NCBI RefSeq assembly: GCF_011601275.1
Contig: NZ_JAAOLY010000001.1
Coordinates: 124,001-188,000 of the forward strand
Length of the DNA stretch: 64,000 nucleotides
Source: Janthinobacterium lividum
Lineage (GTDB): Bacteria > Pseudomonadota > Gammaproteobacteria > Burkholderiales > Burkholderiaceae_D
Direction: 5' to 3'
In this document: piece by piece, positions 1-8,627 of the stretch
How positions within the stretch are numbered: the stretch's first letter is position 1
Layout of the letters: every line of letters starts with the position of its first letter
Position numbers and translations under genes: made by a program
The notes under the pieces: generated by a model
What the model saw: the letters and a program-made list of their open reading frames with translations, nothing else
The model's database searches: none
Told to the model about the DNA's origin: nothing

Positions 1-1288
1 GCGGCGCGGCGCGCGCCGTATGCTGCAGCGCCTCGACGAAGGGCAGCTTCGCGCCGGCCTGCTTTTCCAGCACCAGCACGCCGCGCCCCACCAGGTAAAA
101 GCCGATGTGGCCGCGGCGCGCATCATTGCCGTTGCCGTGCGTGTGCGCCAGCTGCACCACCATCTCGGCCACTTCCACTTCGCTGCGCGCGCTGCGCTTG
201 GCGATGCGTTCGATGGCGTGGCGGTAGCTGTCGCGCGTGGCGAAATCCATCAAGCCATAGGTGCCGGCCGGGTCCAGGCGCAAGGTTTGCTCGACCACGC
301 TCATGGTCTCGACGAATTCCTGCCAATCCATGGTGCCGAGAAAACGCAAGCTGCCGATGCTGTTGGCGATCGACACCTGGTCGGCCGCCTGCTGCCCGAT
401 CTCGGACTGGATCTGCTGCTCGATGGTGAGGCCCGACTCGGCCAGCTTGTGCGTCAGCCACGACAGCGCCAGGGTCAGCGAGGAACTCTGTCCCTGCAGG
501 CGGCGCGACAATTCGGCCACAAAAGCGCTGGTCATCGGCGGATTCGAACGGGCCATGTCGGCCACCAGCAGGATCAAGCCGCTGGGATTGCGCTCGGCGA
601 TCTCCGTCATCTGGTCAGCCCAGGTATTGGCCAGGTCGCGCTGCATGCGGTCGTCGGCCACGCGCACGGCGACGCGACGCAGGTTTTCGATCAGGGCCAG
701 GCGCAACATGATGGGCACGGCCCACAGTTCACCGAGCGTGAGCGTGGCCACGTCCTGGTAGGCCTCGACGAAATGGCACAGGTTTTCCAGGTCGACCCTG
801 CCATCGCCGTGCGAGATAATTTCCAGCGCAATTTTATAGACGCGCGGGCAGCCGGCATCGGGGCCCGATGTCAATCGCGGCAGCTCCTTGCTGTAGTTCT
901 TCGGCAGGTGGCGCCGCGTGGTGCGGATCTGCTCTTCGATCAGATAAAAATTATCGAGCAGCCATTCCGAGGCGGGCGTGACCTGGCGCCCGCTTTTGAC
1001 GGTCGCCGTCAACTCGTTGACGGTGGCCGTGATCAGGGCAGCATTGTCGGCCAGGCGCGCCAGCAGGCGGTCGCGGCCGTGATGCTTGCCCACCGCATGG
1101 CCGGTAGCCACGTGCTTGCCGTGAGCGGCCATCTGCATGGCGCTGAATAATTCGGAACGCAGGGGCAAGGCATCGTCGCGCGCGGCGTCGAAGGTGTCCG
1201 GTGCAAGGGAATGGTCGCGGAAGATTTCTTTAACTTTGGAAATCTGTTCCTTGATCTGCTGCGTGACAACTGCTGTGTACTCTTTCAA
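1..1288 (-). CDS. ndvB: Cyclic beta-1,2-glucan synthase, N-terminal part (cut by left window edge)
   Basis: About 429 codons are open from 1288 to the left edge without a stop. The translation carries the N-terminal landmarks of NdvB/ChvB-type synthases: an ASEWLLDNFYLIEEQIR stretch, PRVYKIALEI, LTLGELWAVPIMLR, and later DPAGTYGLMDFATRDSYRH. These very large inner-membrane enzymes (about 2800 residues in the family) polymerise and cyclise periplasmic beta-1,2-glucan from UDP-glucose; only the part before the catalytic GT84/GH94 domains is visible here. Start: an in-frame TGA lies upstream and no ATG precedes the conserved region. A TTG at 1288 has GAGG about six bases upstream, so I prefer it; a GTG slightly upstream is possible. 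The symbol is by family. Transcribed leftward. Confidence 0.85.
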   Translation of the reverse strand, partial: MKEYTAVVTQQIKEQISKVKEIFRDHSLAPDTFDAARDDALPLRSELFSAMQMAAHGKHVATGHAVGKHHGRDRLLARLADNAALITATVNELTATVKSGRQVTPASEWLLDNFYLIEEQIRTTRRHLPKNYSKELPRLTSGPDAGCPRVYKIALEIISHGDGRVDLENLCHFVEAYQDVATLTLGELWAVPIMLRLALIENLRRVAVRVADDRMQRDLANTWADQMTEIAERNPSGLILLVADMARSNPPMTSAFVAELSRRLQGQSSSLTLALSWLTHKLAESGLTIEQQIQSEIGQQAADQVSIANSIGSLRFLGTMDWQEFVETMSVVEQTLRLDPAGTYGLMDFATRDSYRHAIERIAKRSARSEVEVAEMVVQLAHTHGNGNDARRGHIGFYLVGRGVLVLEKQAGAKLPFVEALQHTARAAP

Positions 1289-1618
1289 CTTGGGCCTCGC
1301 TAGGTGCGCGCACACAGCCAGCGGCCACCGTCACGCGGGCCCAGTCTGCAAGAACACGATCGGACACTGGCGAAGACGGAAAGCGAAGCGCCGGAGCGTT
1401 GCGACGAATCTCAGGGTGTAGGGAGATTTTCTGAACTTCATCGTAGGAGGGCCGCGCAGGCAAGACCGTGCGCTAGCGTACATAGCTGGCGCTTTGGAAG
1501 CGTGTCGGCAAAGAAATTTGCAGACTGGACAGTGAAAAAATGCCGCAAGGAAACGAATAGCGTGCACCGTGCCGATGATGGCACGGTGCAATATTTCAAG
1601 GAAGAAAGTTCAAGCCGT
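1289..1618. other. Intergenic region, about 330 bases
   Basis: Lies between the glucan synthase start and the 3' end of the desulfurase fusion. Short open frames of 60-135 codons exist on both strands, but none has a convincing ribosome site or recognisable protein. The only clear structure is the perfect inverted repeat at 1563-1590. It should also hold the glucan synthase promoter; I could not place one. Confidence 0.4.
1563..1590 (-). terminator. Hairpin downstream of the desulfurase fusion gene
   Basis: Perfect 11-bp inverted repeat (TGCACCGTGCC, loop GATGAT, GGCACGGTGCA) starting 29 bases past the stop of the minus-strand gene ending at 1619. On the minus strand it is followed by a T-rich but not pure T tract (TATTCGTTTCCTT), so it is a plausible but not textbook intrinsic terminator. 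Confidence 0.5.
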
Positions 1619-3646
1619 TCAGGCCGCAATGGCCAGCGGGTGGCGCGTCACTTCCGCCATCGCCATGCCGCCATTCAGTTGCCATGCAGCGCCGTGGCCG
1701 AGGCGGCGTAAACAGGCGCTGGCGCGCGCGCTGCGGTTGCCGCTGCGGCAGAAAAAGACCAGTGGGCGCTGCGGCTGCTGCAGCCACGCGGCCACTTGCC
1801 CGGCCAGGCGGCTCAGCGGTACGCTGCGCACTTCGCAGCCCTCGAACACCGTGCCGACGCACGCCGCGTGTTCATACGCTTCGCGCACGTCGACGAGGAT
1901 GGCGTCGGGATGCTGGCGCAAGAAGGCGGGCAAAGCGGCCGCGTCGAGCTGCAGTTCGGCGGCCGGCACGCTACCGTCCTGCACCGTGCGCGCGGTATCG
2001 CAAATACTGCCATCGTCGCCTGACGCGCACAGCACGGTGTCTTGCGTCAGCAGCGCCGCATCCAGCAAAGGTGCCAGTGCTTCGGGCGCCAGGGCGCCGA
2101 TGAAGGCGAAGCGTTGCTCCAGCAGGTACACATGGGTTTCGCCGCACTCGATGCGACGCAAACGCTGCTGACCCAGCGCCAGCTCACCGTCGATATCGAC
2201 GCGGCCGACTTGTTCGATCTCGAGCTCCTGCAGCAAGGCCAGGCGCGCCACGCCATGGTCGGCTGGCGCCGCCGTGTGCACGATGGCGCGCAAGGCCAGG
2301 TGCTGGCAGCGGATGAAGGCGGCCAGGCGCGGCACGAGCGCGGCGACGGGATCGATGACGACACAACTGGCGCTGGCAAGGTCGCTGAGCAGCCAGGTGC
2401 ACTGGCCATCGATGCTCAGCTGGACTACGCCGTCCTGCGGCGATGGCGCCAGTGCCGATGGCAACAGGCAGCTGCTGCGCAGCGCTTCACCGCAGCGTTC
2501 GATGCGCGCGCAGGCGGCGGTAATGGTCGCCGCGTCGATCAGGGGGCCGAACGATAAACGGATGGCCGAGCTGGCGCGCCATTGCGGCACGTGCATCGCT
2601 TCCAGGACATAGCTGGGGAGCGCTTTGGCGGCGGAACAGGCGCTGCCCGAGCTGACGCGCACGCGCGCCGCGTCAAACAGGTCCAGCAGCTCTTTCGAGG
2701 ACAGGCCTGGCACGGAAAAATTGAGCGTCGTCGGCAAGGACAGGTCGAACGGCATATTGAAGACGATGCCGGGGAAAGCGCGCTCCAGGCTGGCCACCAG
2801 CTGCGCGCGGAACGCGGCCAGGTCGGCGTCGCTGCGGAAGGTCTTGCCGTCGTCGAGCGCGCCCAGCACGGCGCCCAGCGCGGCGATGCCGGCCATGTTT
2901 TCCGTGCCCGAGCGCAGGCCCGCCTCCTGGCCGCCGCCCATCATCAGGGGCGTAAACGGGGCGCCGGCGCGCACGTACAGCATGCCGATGCCCTTGGGCG
3001 CGTACAGCTTGTGGCCGGAAAACGGCGCGTAATCGATGCGCGTGGCGGCCAGGTTCAGTTTCAGCTTGCCCAGCGCCTGCACGCAATCGACCATCCAGTA
3101 GGCATCGGCACCGCGTTCCTGCAGCAGGTGGGCGATGCCGGACAAATCGCTGACGACGCCCGTTTCATTATTCGCCGCCATCGTGCACAGCATGGCCGCG
3201 TCGCCGATCAGCGCACCGAGCGCCTGCAAATCGTGGCGCCCCTGCGCATCGACGGGCAGCTTGCGCACTTCCAGGTTCAGGCCCAGCAGCCGATTCCAGT
3301 GCGCCAGGCTTTCCGGCACGGCCTTGTGCTCGGTCGCGCCATACAGCAGCAGGCTGCCGATGCGCTTGCCTGCAGCGCGCCGTTCGCGCAACGCACACAG
3401 GGCCGACAGCACGGCCGTCTGGATGCCTTCGGTGGCGCCGCTGTTGAACATCAGGCGGCCGTCGCCCACGCCCAGCAAGCGGGCGGCGCGCTGGCGCACG
3501 CCATCCATCATGGCCTTGGCCTGCAATCCCGTCGCGTGGGTGCTGCTGGGATTGCCATAGCCCTGCTCCATCGCTTGCCGGGCGGCGGCAACGGCGGCGG
3601 GCAGCACGCAAGTGGTGGCATTGCTGTCGAGGTAGATTTCTTTCAT
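1619..3646 (-). CDS. Cysteine desulfurase fused to a degenerate metallo-beta-lactamase-like segment and a rhodanese domain
   Basis: 675 residues. Residues 1-385 are a class V aminotransferase/NifS-IscS-like desulfurase: N-terminal YLDSNATT, PLP lysine K213 in SGHKLYAPKG, and catalytic-loop cysteine C337 in SSGSACS. Residues 580-675 are a rhodanese domain with active loop CRSGNRS (C633). Residues 405-560 resemble the persulfide-dioxygenase/MBL fold by order of elements (VVIDPV, then HTAAPADH, then ETHVYLL, then FIGAL), but the metal-binding HxHxDH has become AAPADH and the later His/Asp ligands are not apparent. I infer a sulfur-transfer protein in which cysteine-derived persulfide passes to the C-terminal rhodanese and the MBL part acts as scaffold. 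IscS is normally about 400 residues. Transcribed divergently from an Lrp/AsnC regulator, suggesting local amino-acid-responsive control. Desulfurase and rhodanese calls are firm; the MBL origin is inference. Confidence 0.88.
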   Translation of the reverse strand: MKEIYLDSNATTCVLPAAVAAARQAMEQGYGNPSSTHATGLQAKAMMDGVRQRAARLLGVGDGRLMFNSGATEGIQTAVLSALCALRERRAAGKRIGSLLLYGATEHKAVPESLAHWNRLLGLNLEVRKLPVDAQGRHDLQALGALIGDAAMLCTMAANNETGVVSDLSGIAHLLQERGADAYWMVDCVQALGKLKLNLAATRIDYAPFSGHKLYAPKGIGMLYVRAGAPFTPLMMGGGQEAGLRSGTENMAGIAALGAVLGALDDGKTFRSDADLAAFRAQLVASLERAFPGIVFNMPFDLSLPTTLNFSVPGLSSKELLDLFDAARVRVSSGSACSAAKALPSYVLEAMHVPQWRASSAIRLSFGPLIDAATITAACARIERCGEALRSSCLLPSALAPSPQDGVVQLSIDGQCTWLLSDLASASCVVIDPVAALVPRLAAFIRCQHLALRAIVHTAAPADHGVARLALLQELEIEQVGRVDIDGELALGQQRLRRIECGETHVYLLEQRFAFIGALAPEALAPLLDAALLTQDTVLCASGDDGSICDTARTVQDGSVPAAELQLDAAALPAFLRQHPDAILVDVREAYEHAACVGTVFEGCEVRSVPLSRLAGQVAAWLQQPQRPLVFFCRSGNRSARASACLRRLGHGAAWQLNGGMAMAEVTRHPLAIAA

Positions 3647-3745
3647 GATGGCAGTCTGAGTATTCTATAAAAAGGGCACAGCGCAGGAGGCTGGGATATA
3701 TGGATAGTCTACCGGCCCGCCTCCGTGAAGATATGCCAAAAAATA

Positions 3746-3767
3746 CTGCAAACGAGGTACGATGCAG
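3746..3767. promoter_or_regulatory. Possible operator in the divergent desulfurase / Lrp promoter region
   Basis: Inverted repeat CTGCA-N12-TGCAG sits in the 153-base gap between the divergent desulfurase fusion (start 3646) and Lrp gene (start 3800). Lrp/AsnC proteins often bind imperfect palindromes in such gaps, but the arms are only 5 bp, so the call is weak. Confidence 0.25.
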
Positions 3768-3799
3768 CATGTTCATGCCATAAAAACTGGATTAGTAAA

Positions 3800-4297
3800 A
3801 TGAATTCACCAAACGCCTCGCTCGACAAATTCGACTGCGCCATCCTCGCAGCCCTGCAGCAGGACGGCACCCTGTCGATCGCCGCCCTCAGCGAGAAGAT
3901 CGGCCTGTCCAGCACGCCTTGCTGGAAGCGGGTCAAGCGCCTGGAGGAAGACGGCTATATCGAGAGCCGCGTGGCCATCGTCAACCGCCAAAAAGTGGGT
4001 TTGCCCGTGACCGTCTTCGTCAGCGTGCGCACGGGACAGCACGATGAAAAATGGCTGCGCCGCTTTGCCGCCGCCGTCATCGTCTTGCCCGAGGTACAGG
4101 AATTTCACCGCATGAGCGGCGACATCGACTACCTGCTGAAAGTCGTCACCACCGACATCAAGGGCTACGACACGTTTTATAAAAAGCTCATCAAGGCCGT
4201 GCAGCTGACGGGCGTATCGTCCGCCTTTTCCATGGAGCAAATCAAGTGCAGCACGGAATTGCCTCTGGAATTGATCGCCCACGGCTTGCCTGCCTGA
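3800..4297 (+). CDS. Lrp/AsnC family transcriptional regulator
   Basis: 165 residues, the usual size. The N-terminal winged helix-turn-helix covers roughly residues 8-65 (LDKFDCAILAALQQDG, then LSEKIGLSSTPCWKRVKRLEEDGYI). The C-terminal ligand-sensing RAM domain covers about 70-155, with the typical GDIDYLLKVVTTDIKGYD segment. I chose the ATG at 3800 because residues before it in the open frame are not Lrp-like. Divergent from the desulfurase-rhodanese fusion at 1619-3646, which is the most likely target, perhaps in response to cysteine or a related amino acid (inference by analogy with Lrp-type regulators beside cysteine-degrading enzymes). The SSTPCWKRVKRLEE recognition segment is normal. 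Confidence 0.9.
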   Translation: MNSPNASLDKFDCAILAALQQDGTLSIAALSEKIGLSSTPCWKRVKRLEEDGYIESRVAIVNRQKVGLPVTVFVSVRTGQHDEKWLRRFAAAVIVLPEVQEFHRMSGDIDYLLKVVTTDIKGYDTFYKKLIKAVQLTGVSSAFSMEQIKCSTELPLELIAHGLPA

Positions 4298-4438
4298 GGT
4301 GATCGCGCGTTGCTGCAATGCAACATAAATGAATGAAAAGCAGCAATGGCGCGATGGAAGGCGCAGTGCGGCCGGTATACTGTCTGCTCGCCTGCCCGCT
4401 TTTCTGCTCATTCTGCAGGCCATCCTCCAAGGTCTTCC

Positions 4439-6410
4439 ATGTCTCTGCTCCGCCGCCTCTCCATCCAGAAAAAACTCCTGTTCAGCATGGGCTTGTGCCT
4501 GCTGCTCTTCATGGCGATCTCGTCTTTCCTCAGCGTGCGCATGAGCAGCGATTACGTGCGCGAGCGCGTCGTCAGCCAGGAGTTGCCGGCGCAAGTGGGC
4601 GAGATCCGCAACGACGTGCTGCGCCAGATCAGCCAGCCCCTGTCCGTGGTGCAGACCATGGCCAATGATGTCTACCTGCAAGACTGGGAAGACGCGGGCT
4701 TGCCCGACAACGGCATCGCCACCTTCCAGCGCTACGCCACCGTGGTCAAGGAAAAAAACAAGGCCGCCTCGATCAACTGGGCCTCGGCCAGCACGGGCAA
4801 GTATTTCACCACGGAAGGCTTGCTGCGTACCCTGGACAAGAGCCAGGCGGCAGACCAGTGGTTTTATGGCTTGCTGGCCGGCGAGAAGGCCTACACGCTC
4901 GACATCGACAAGGCGGAAAACTCCAGCGACCTGATGCTGTACCTGAATGCGCGCGGCCAGACGGCGAGCGGCAAACAGATTGCGGCCGGCCTGGGCCTGT
5001 CCATCAATGCGCTGGCCGACACCATCCGCAGCTACAAGATCGGCCAGACGGGCCATGTCTACCTGGCGCGCGCGAATGGCGTGCTGCTGGTGCACCGCGA
5101 CACGGCCTTGGCCGACGGCAAGCATGCACTCAAGGATTTGCCCGGCTTTAGCGATACCCTGAGCCAGAGCCTATTGACTGGCAAAAAATACGCGTATGCC
5201 ATCTACGATGCGCCTGCCGGACGCCAGTTCGTCGCCGCCTCCTTCGTGCCGGAATTGAATCTGTACGTGATGGCCGAAGTGCCGGAAGCGGAAGTGCTGG
5301 GCAACGTCACGCGTTCGGCCCTGATCGCCGCCCTGATCACCGGCCTCGTCGGTGGCGGCATCGCCCTGTGCATCATTTATGTCATCAGCCGCGCCATCGC
5401 CGCTCCCGTCGCGCGCGCGGCCGACATGCTCAGCGAGATCGCCAGCGGCAATGGCGACCTGAGCCGCCGCATGCCCGTCGAATCGGAAGACGAGGTCGGC
5501 GCGCTGGCCGCCGCCTTCAACCGCTTCGTCGCATCGCTGAACGTGACGATACGCGAAGTTCGCGACAGTACGGGCTCCATTGCCAGCGCATCGAGCCAGA
5601 TCGCATCGGGCAACCTGGACCTGTCGGCGCGCACGGAAGCCCAGGCGTCGAGCCTGGAAGAGACGGCGGCGGCCATGGAAGAACTGACGTCGACCGTGAA
5701 ACAAAACGCGGACAACGCGCGCCAGGCCAATCAGCTGGTGGTGTCGGCGTCTAGCCACGCCGTCAAGGGCGGTGAAGTGGTGGGACAAGTCGTGCAGACG
5801 ATGGGGGCGATCACGGACAGTTCACGCAAGATCGCGGACATTATCGGCGTGATCGACGGCATTGCCTTTCAAACCAATATTCTCGCACTGAATGCGGCCG
5901 TCGAGGCGGCCCGCGCGGGCGAACAGGGCCGCGGCTTTGCCGTGGTGGCCACCGAGGTGCGCAACCTGGCGCAGCGCTCGGCGGCGGCGGCCAAGGAAAT
6001 CAAGGACTTGATCGTCGACTCGGGCAGCAAGGTGGAAGCGGGCAGCAAGCTGGTCGACTCGGCCGGCGCCACCATGCAGGACATCGTCCGTGCAAAGGGT
6101 GGCCGACCTGATGGGAGAAATCGCTTCGGCCAGCCAGGAGCAAAGCCAGGGCATCGCGCAAGTCAACGCCACCGTGACGCAGATGGACGACGCCACCCAG
6201 CAAAACGCGGCCCTGGTGGAAGAAGCGGCGGCGGCCGCCCAGTCCCTGCAGGATCAGGCGGGCCGGCTGGCGCAGGTGGTCAGCGTCTTCAAGCTGGAAG
6301 AATCCGGGCATGCGGCGCAGCCCCAGTCCCAGCAGCCGGCGCGCAAGCCCATGCTGCCCACGCCGTCGCGCACGGCAGCACCGGCCAGCGATGCGTGGGA
6401 AGAGTTTTAA
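4439..6410 (+). pseudogene. Methyl-accepting chemotaxis protein, frameshifted near 6090
   Basis: A membrane chemoreceptor. From the ATG at 4439 (AAGG upstream): TM1 about residues 12-32; periplasmic Cache-like sensor about 35-285; TM2 about 292-316; HAMP about 317-370; then the signalling domain with the conserved hairpin tip ([21 protein letters not shown]). At ATMQDIV, around 6090, the frame breaks: the receptor continues in the +2 frame as [18 protein letters not shown] and ends at 6410. Relatives usually have two more residues here, so a 5-base deletion fits (a 1-base insertion would also). The downstream frame ends in AWEEF, resembling the CheR/CheB-tethering pentapeptide, so the intact ancestor was probably methylated via a tether. 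Without the shift, translation runs on in the wrong frame to 6439, losing the second methylation helix and the tether. Sequencing error is possible; the rest of the gene is clean. Confidence 0.85.
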
Positions 6411-6435
6411 AGGGGTTTAGGGGGTTTGAAAACGC

Positions 6436-6936
6436 TTAAATCGCCGGCGCTTTCACGCTGGCCGCTTGCTTGAAGAAATCATAAATGCCGCTCTCGCTCA
6501 TGCGGCGGGCATTCGCCAGTTCGCCGCCCTTGGTGGCGTACAGCACTTGGTTGTTGTCGCTTGATACGAGCACGGCAGCCGGGATGCCTTTCTTGAGCGG
6601 ATTGCCATAGGCTTGCGCTACGTCCAAGTTATGGTCGAAGTTACCCACGTCGACCTTGACGACCTTGAACTGCTGCTGCATCAACTCCGCGTTCTTGCCT
6701 TCCTTCAATGCCTTGTCGAGCGCGCGGCAATCCTCGCACCAGTTGGCGCCAAAGATCAGCAAGACAGGCACGTGCGCCGCCTTCGCTTCGGCCAGCGCGC
6801 GGGCCACGTCGCCCTTGGCGTCGGCCGCCGCGTTGTACGGCAAGTGCGGGGTGGCGACGGGGTTGGCCGGTGTCGGTGCGGCGGCAACGGCGGTGCCGGC
6901 AAGCAGCAGGCTGGCAAGGAAAATGGAAAGGCGCAT
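6436..6936 (-). CDS. Secreted thioredoxin-fold protein
   Basis: 166 residues from the ATG at 6936, which has AGGAG five bases upstream; the longer open frame starting at 7029 adds residues with no signal-peptide sense. A signal peptide ([20 protein letters not shown]) is followed by a thioredoxin-like domain with the active site NWCEDC (CxxC preceded by W) and a cis-proline region [10 protein letters not shown]. It probably acts in the periplasm as a thiol-disulfide reductase or isomerase. The CEDC dipeptide differs from both thioredoxin (CGPC) and DsbA (CPHC), so the redox direction cannot be told. Convergent with the chemoreceptor, 25 bases apart. Confidence 0.85.
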   Translation of the reverse strand: MRLSIFLASLLLAGTAVAAAPTPANPVATPHLPYNAAADAKGDVARALAEAKAAHVPVLLIFGANWCEDCRALDKALKEGKNAELMQQQFKVVKVDVGNFDHNLDVAQAYGNPLKKGIPAAVLVSSDNNQVLYATKGGELANARRMSESGIYDFFKQAASVKAPAI

Positions 6937-7084
6937 GCGGGCTCCTGAGAGAAATCGTAAGGCCTGCTGAACAGCTGCCAGCGGGCATGATTGTCTAGAA
7001 TATGCCTGCTTGTGGGAAATATCCACCATTTAATTGCACTGTGCTTATGCGGAAAACGTATAAGCAACACCAAGGAGTAGCCGC

Positions 7085-7381
7085 TTGAGCATGCCAGATA
7101 CCCTGCCCCCAACCTTGTCCGGCGCCGCGCGCATGCTGCGCAGCGCCTATCCCGCTGGCATTCCCGACTCGGCGTATTTCGCCGTATTGGCCCTGCTGTA
7201 TGAACACTTTTCCGACCGCAACCTGGCCGAGCTGATGGCCGCTGTCACGCACAAGGATACGGCGACGGTCCTCAATGACATCTATGCCTGCGCCAGCAGC
7301 AAGCCGGCGCAGTCCACCGTCGCGGCCGCCAGGAACTTGCTGACGCAACACGGCTTGCAAGCGGTCTGCGCCGAAGATTGA
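7085..7381 (+). CDS. Small DUF3349-like protein
   Basis: 98 residues, no signal peptide or membrane segment. The sequence LRSAYPAGIPDSAYFAVLAL followed by LYEHFSDRNLAELM has the AYP-x-G-x-P-x-x-Y-x-x-LLALL pattern I associate with the DUF3349 family, small helical proteins of unknown function best known from actinobacteria. The start is TTG at 7085, because AAGGAG lies seven bases upstream (7072-7077); the ATG two codons later would be 13 bases away. Stands alone, divergent from the thioredoxin-like gene. Family assignment is from memory of the motif, so moderate. Confidence 0.65.
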   Translation: MSMPDTLPPTLSGAARMLRSAYPAGIPDSAYFAVLALLYEHFSDRNLAELMAAVTHKDTATVLNDIYACASSKPAQSTVAAARNLLTQHGLQAVCAED

Positions 7382-7460
7382 TGCCCACAGGCAGCAAAAT
7401 GGAACGCATGGGATAATATGGGGCTCACACTGAGCAATGCGGCCCGAACGCGCCCTCCCC

Positions 7461-8627
7461 ATGACGACTTCTTTCCTGGCACGCTGGCTGCCGCAACCGA
7501 ACAACGGCAGCCGCCGCGAACAATTGCGCGCCTGCGCGGGCGCCATCTGCGGCTTGCTGCTGACGGGCCTGATCTGCCATTTCCTGCTGGCTCCAGATAG
7601 CGCCAGCGTCTACCTGATCGCGCCCATGGGCGCCTCGGCCGTGTTGCTGTTTTGCCTGCCGGCCAGCCCGCTGGCGCAACCGTGGTCCGTGGTGGGCGGC
7701 AATGTGGTGTCCGGCCTAGTCGGCATGGCCTGCGTCAAATGGATGGGGCCCAGCGTGGGCGTGGCGGCGCTGGCCGCCTGCCTGGCCATCGGCGCCATGT
7801 TTGCCCTGCGCTGTTTGCATCCGCCGGGCGGCGCCGTGGCGCTCACCACGGTCGTCGGCGGCGCCAGCGTGCATGCGGCCGGCTTTGAATTCGTCTTCAT
7901 CACCGTGCTGTTCAATTCCGCCGTGCTGGTCGCCTGCGCCGTGCTGTACAACAACCTGACGGGACGCCGCTACCCGCACATCCAGCAACTGGTCGCGCCG
8001 CATCCGCACGATACCAAGGATGACGTGCCCAGCAACCGCCTGGGCTTTTCGCCCGATGACCTCGATGCCGTCCTGCGCCAGCACAGCGAAGTACTCGACA
8101 TCAGCCGCGACGATTTGCAAGCGATCTTCCTGCAAACGGAAATGCGCGCCTACCAGCGCCGCTTCGGCGTCGTCACCTGCGCCGACATCATGTCGAAAGA
8201 CGTACTCAGCGTGGAATTCGGCACGCCGCTCGATGTTGCCTGGCGCACCATGCGCGAGCATCAGGTAGGCGCGCTGCCCGTGCTGAACCGGGCGCGCCGC
8301 GTCGTCGGCATCATCACGCAGACGGACTTCCTGCGCCATGGCGGCCTCGACGATTACCAGGGCATGCGCCAGCGCCTGCGCAGCTTGCTGCAACGCAGCG
8401 GCCTGTCCCACAGCGACAAGCCGGAAGTGGTGGGCCAGCTGATGACGCCGTCGCCGCACACGGCCCGCCTGGGCACGCCCATCATTGATCTGGTTCCCCT
8501 GATGGCCGACGCCGGCTATCACCATATTCCCATCCTCGACGACGAAGAGCGCCTGGCCGGCATCATCAGCCAGTCCGACCTGATGGCGGCCCTGTACGAA
8601 AGCCGCTTTGCCGAGGCGGCCGCATGA
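7461..8627 (+). CDS. HPP-family membrane protein with C-terminal CBS pair
   Basis: 388 residues from the ATG at 7461 (an in-frame ATG at 7437 is equally possible; neither has a good ribosome site). The N-terminal half has about four hydrophobic helices and the family signature RCLHPPGGAVALT, typical of HPP membrane proteins, some of which are linked to nitrite transport. The C-terminal half carries two CBS domains (about residues 240-295 and 325-385: CADIMSKDVLSVE, then VGQLMTPSPHTARL, with GIITQTDFL and GIISQSDLM ends). CBS pairs bind adenylates and usually gate a partner domain, so an energy-sensing membrane transporter or channel is inferred. The stop overlaps the start of the next gene (ATGA), so the two are co-translated. 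Confidence 0.85.
   Translation: MTTSFLARWLPQPNNGSRREQLRACAGAICGLLLTGLICHFLLAPDSASVYLIAPMGASAVLLFCLPASPLAQPWSVVGGNVVSGLVGMACVKWMGPSVGVAALAACLAIGAMFALRCLHPPGGAVALTTVVGGASVHAAGFEFVFITVLFNSAVLVACAVLYNNLTGRRYPHIQQLVAPHPHDTKDDVPSNRLGFSPDDLDAVLRQHSEVLDISRDDLQAIFLQTEMRAYQRRFGVVTCADIMSKDVLSVEFGTPLDVAWRTMREHQVGALPVLNRARRVVGIITQTDFLRHGGLDDYQGMRQRLRSLLQRSGLSHSDKPEVVGQLMTPSPHTARLGTPIIDLVPLMADAGYHHIPILDDEERLAGIISQSDLMAALYESRFAEAAA

Noticed and set aside
20-1150. Long plus-strand frame over the glucan synthase
   Set aside because: The minus strand reads a recognisable NdvB N-terminus over the same span; the plus-strand product is low-complexity.
1331-1629. Two minus-strand frames of 63 and 86 codons
   Set aside because: No ribosome site, no recognisable protein, and they overlap each other in different frames.
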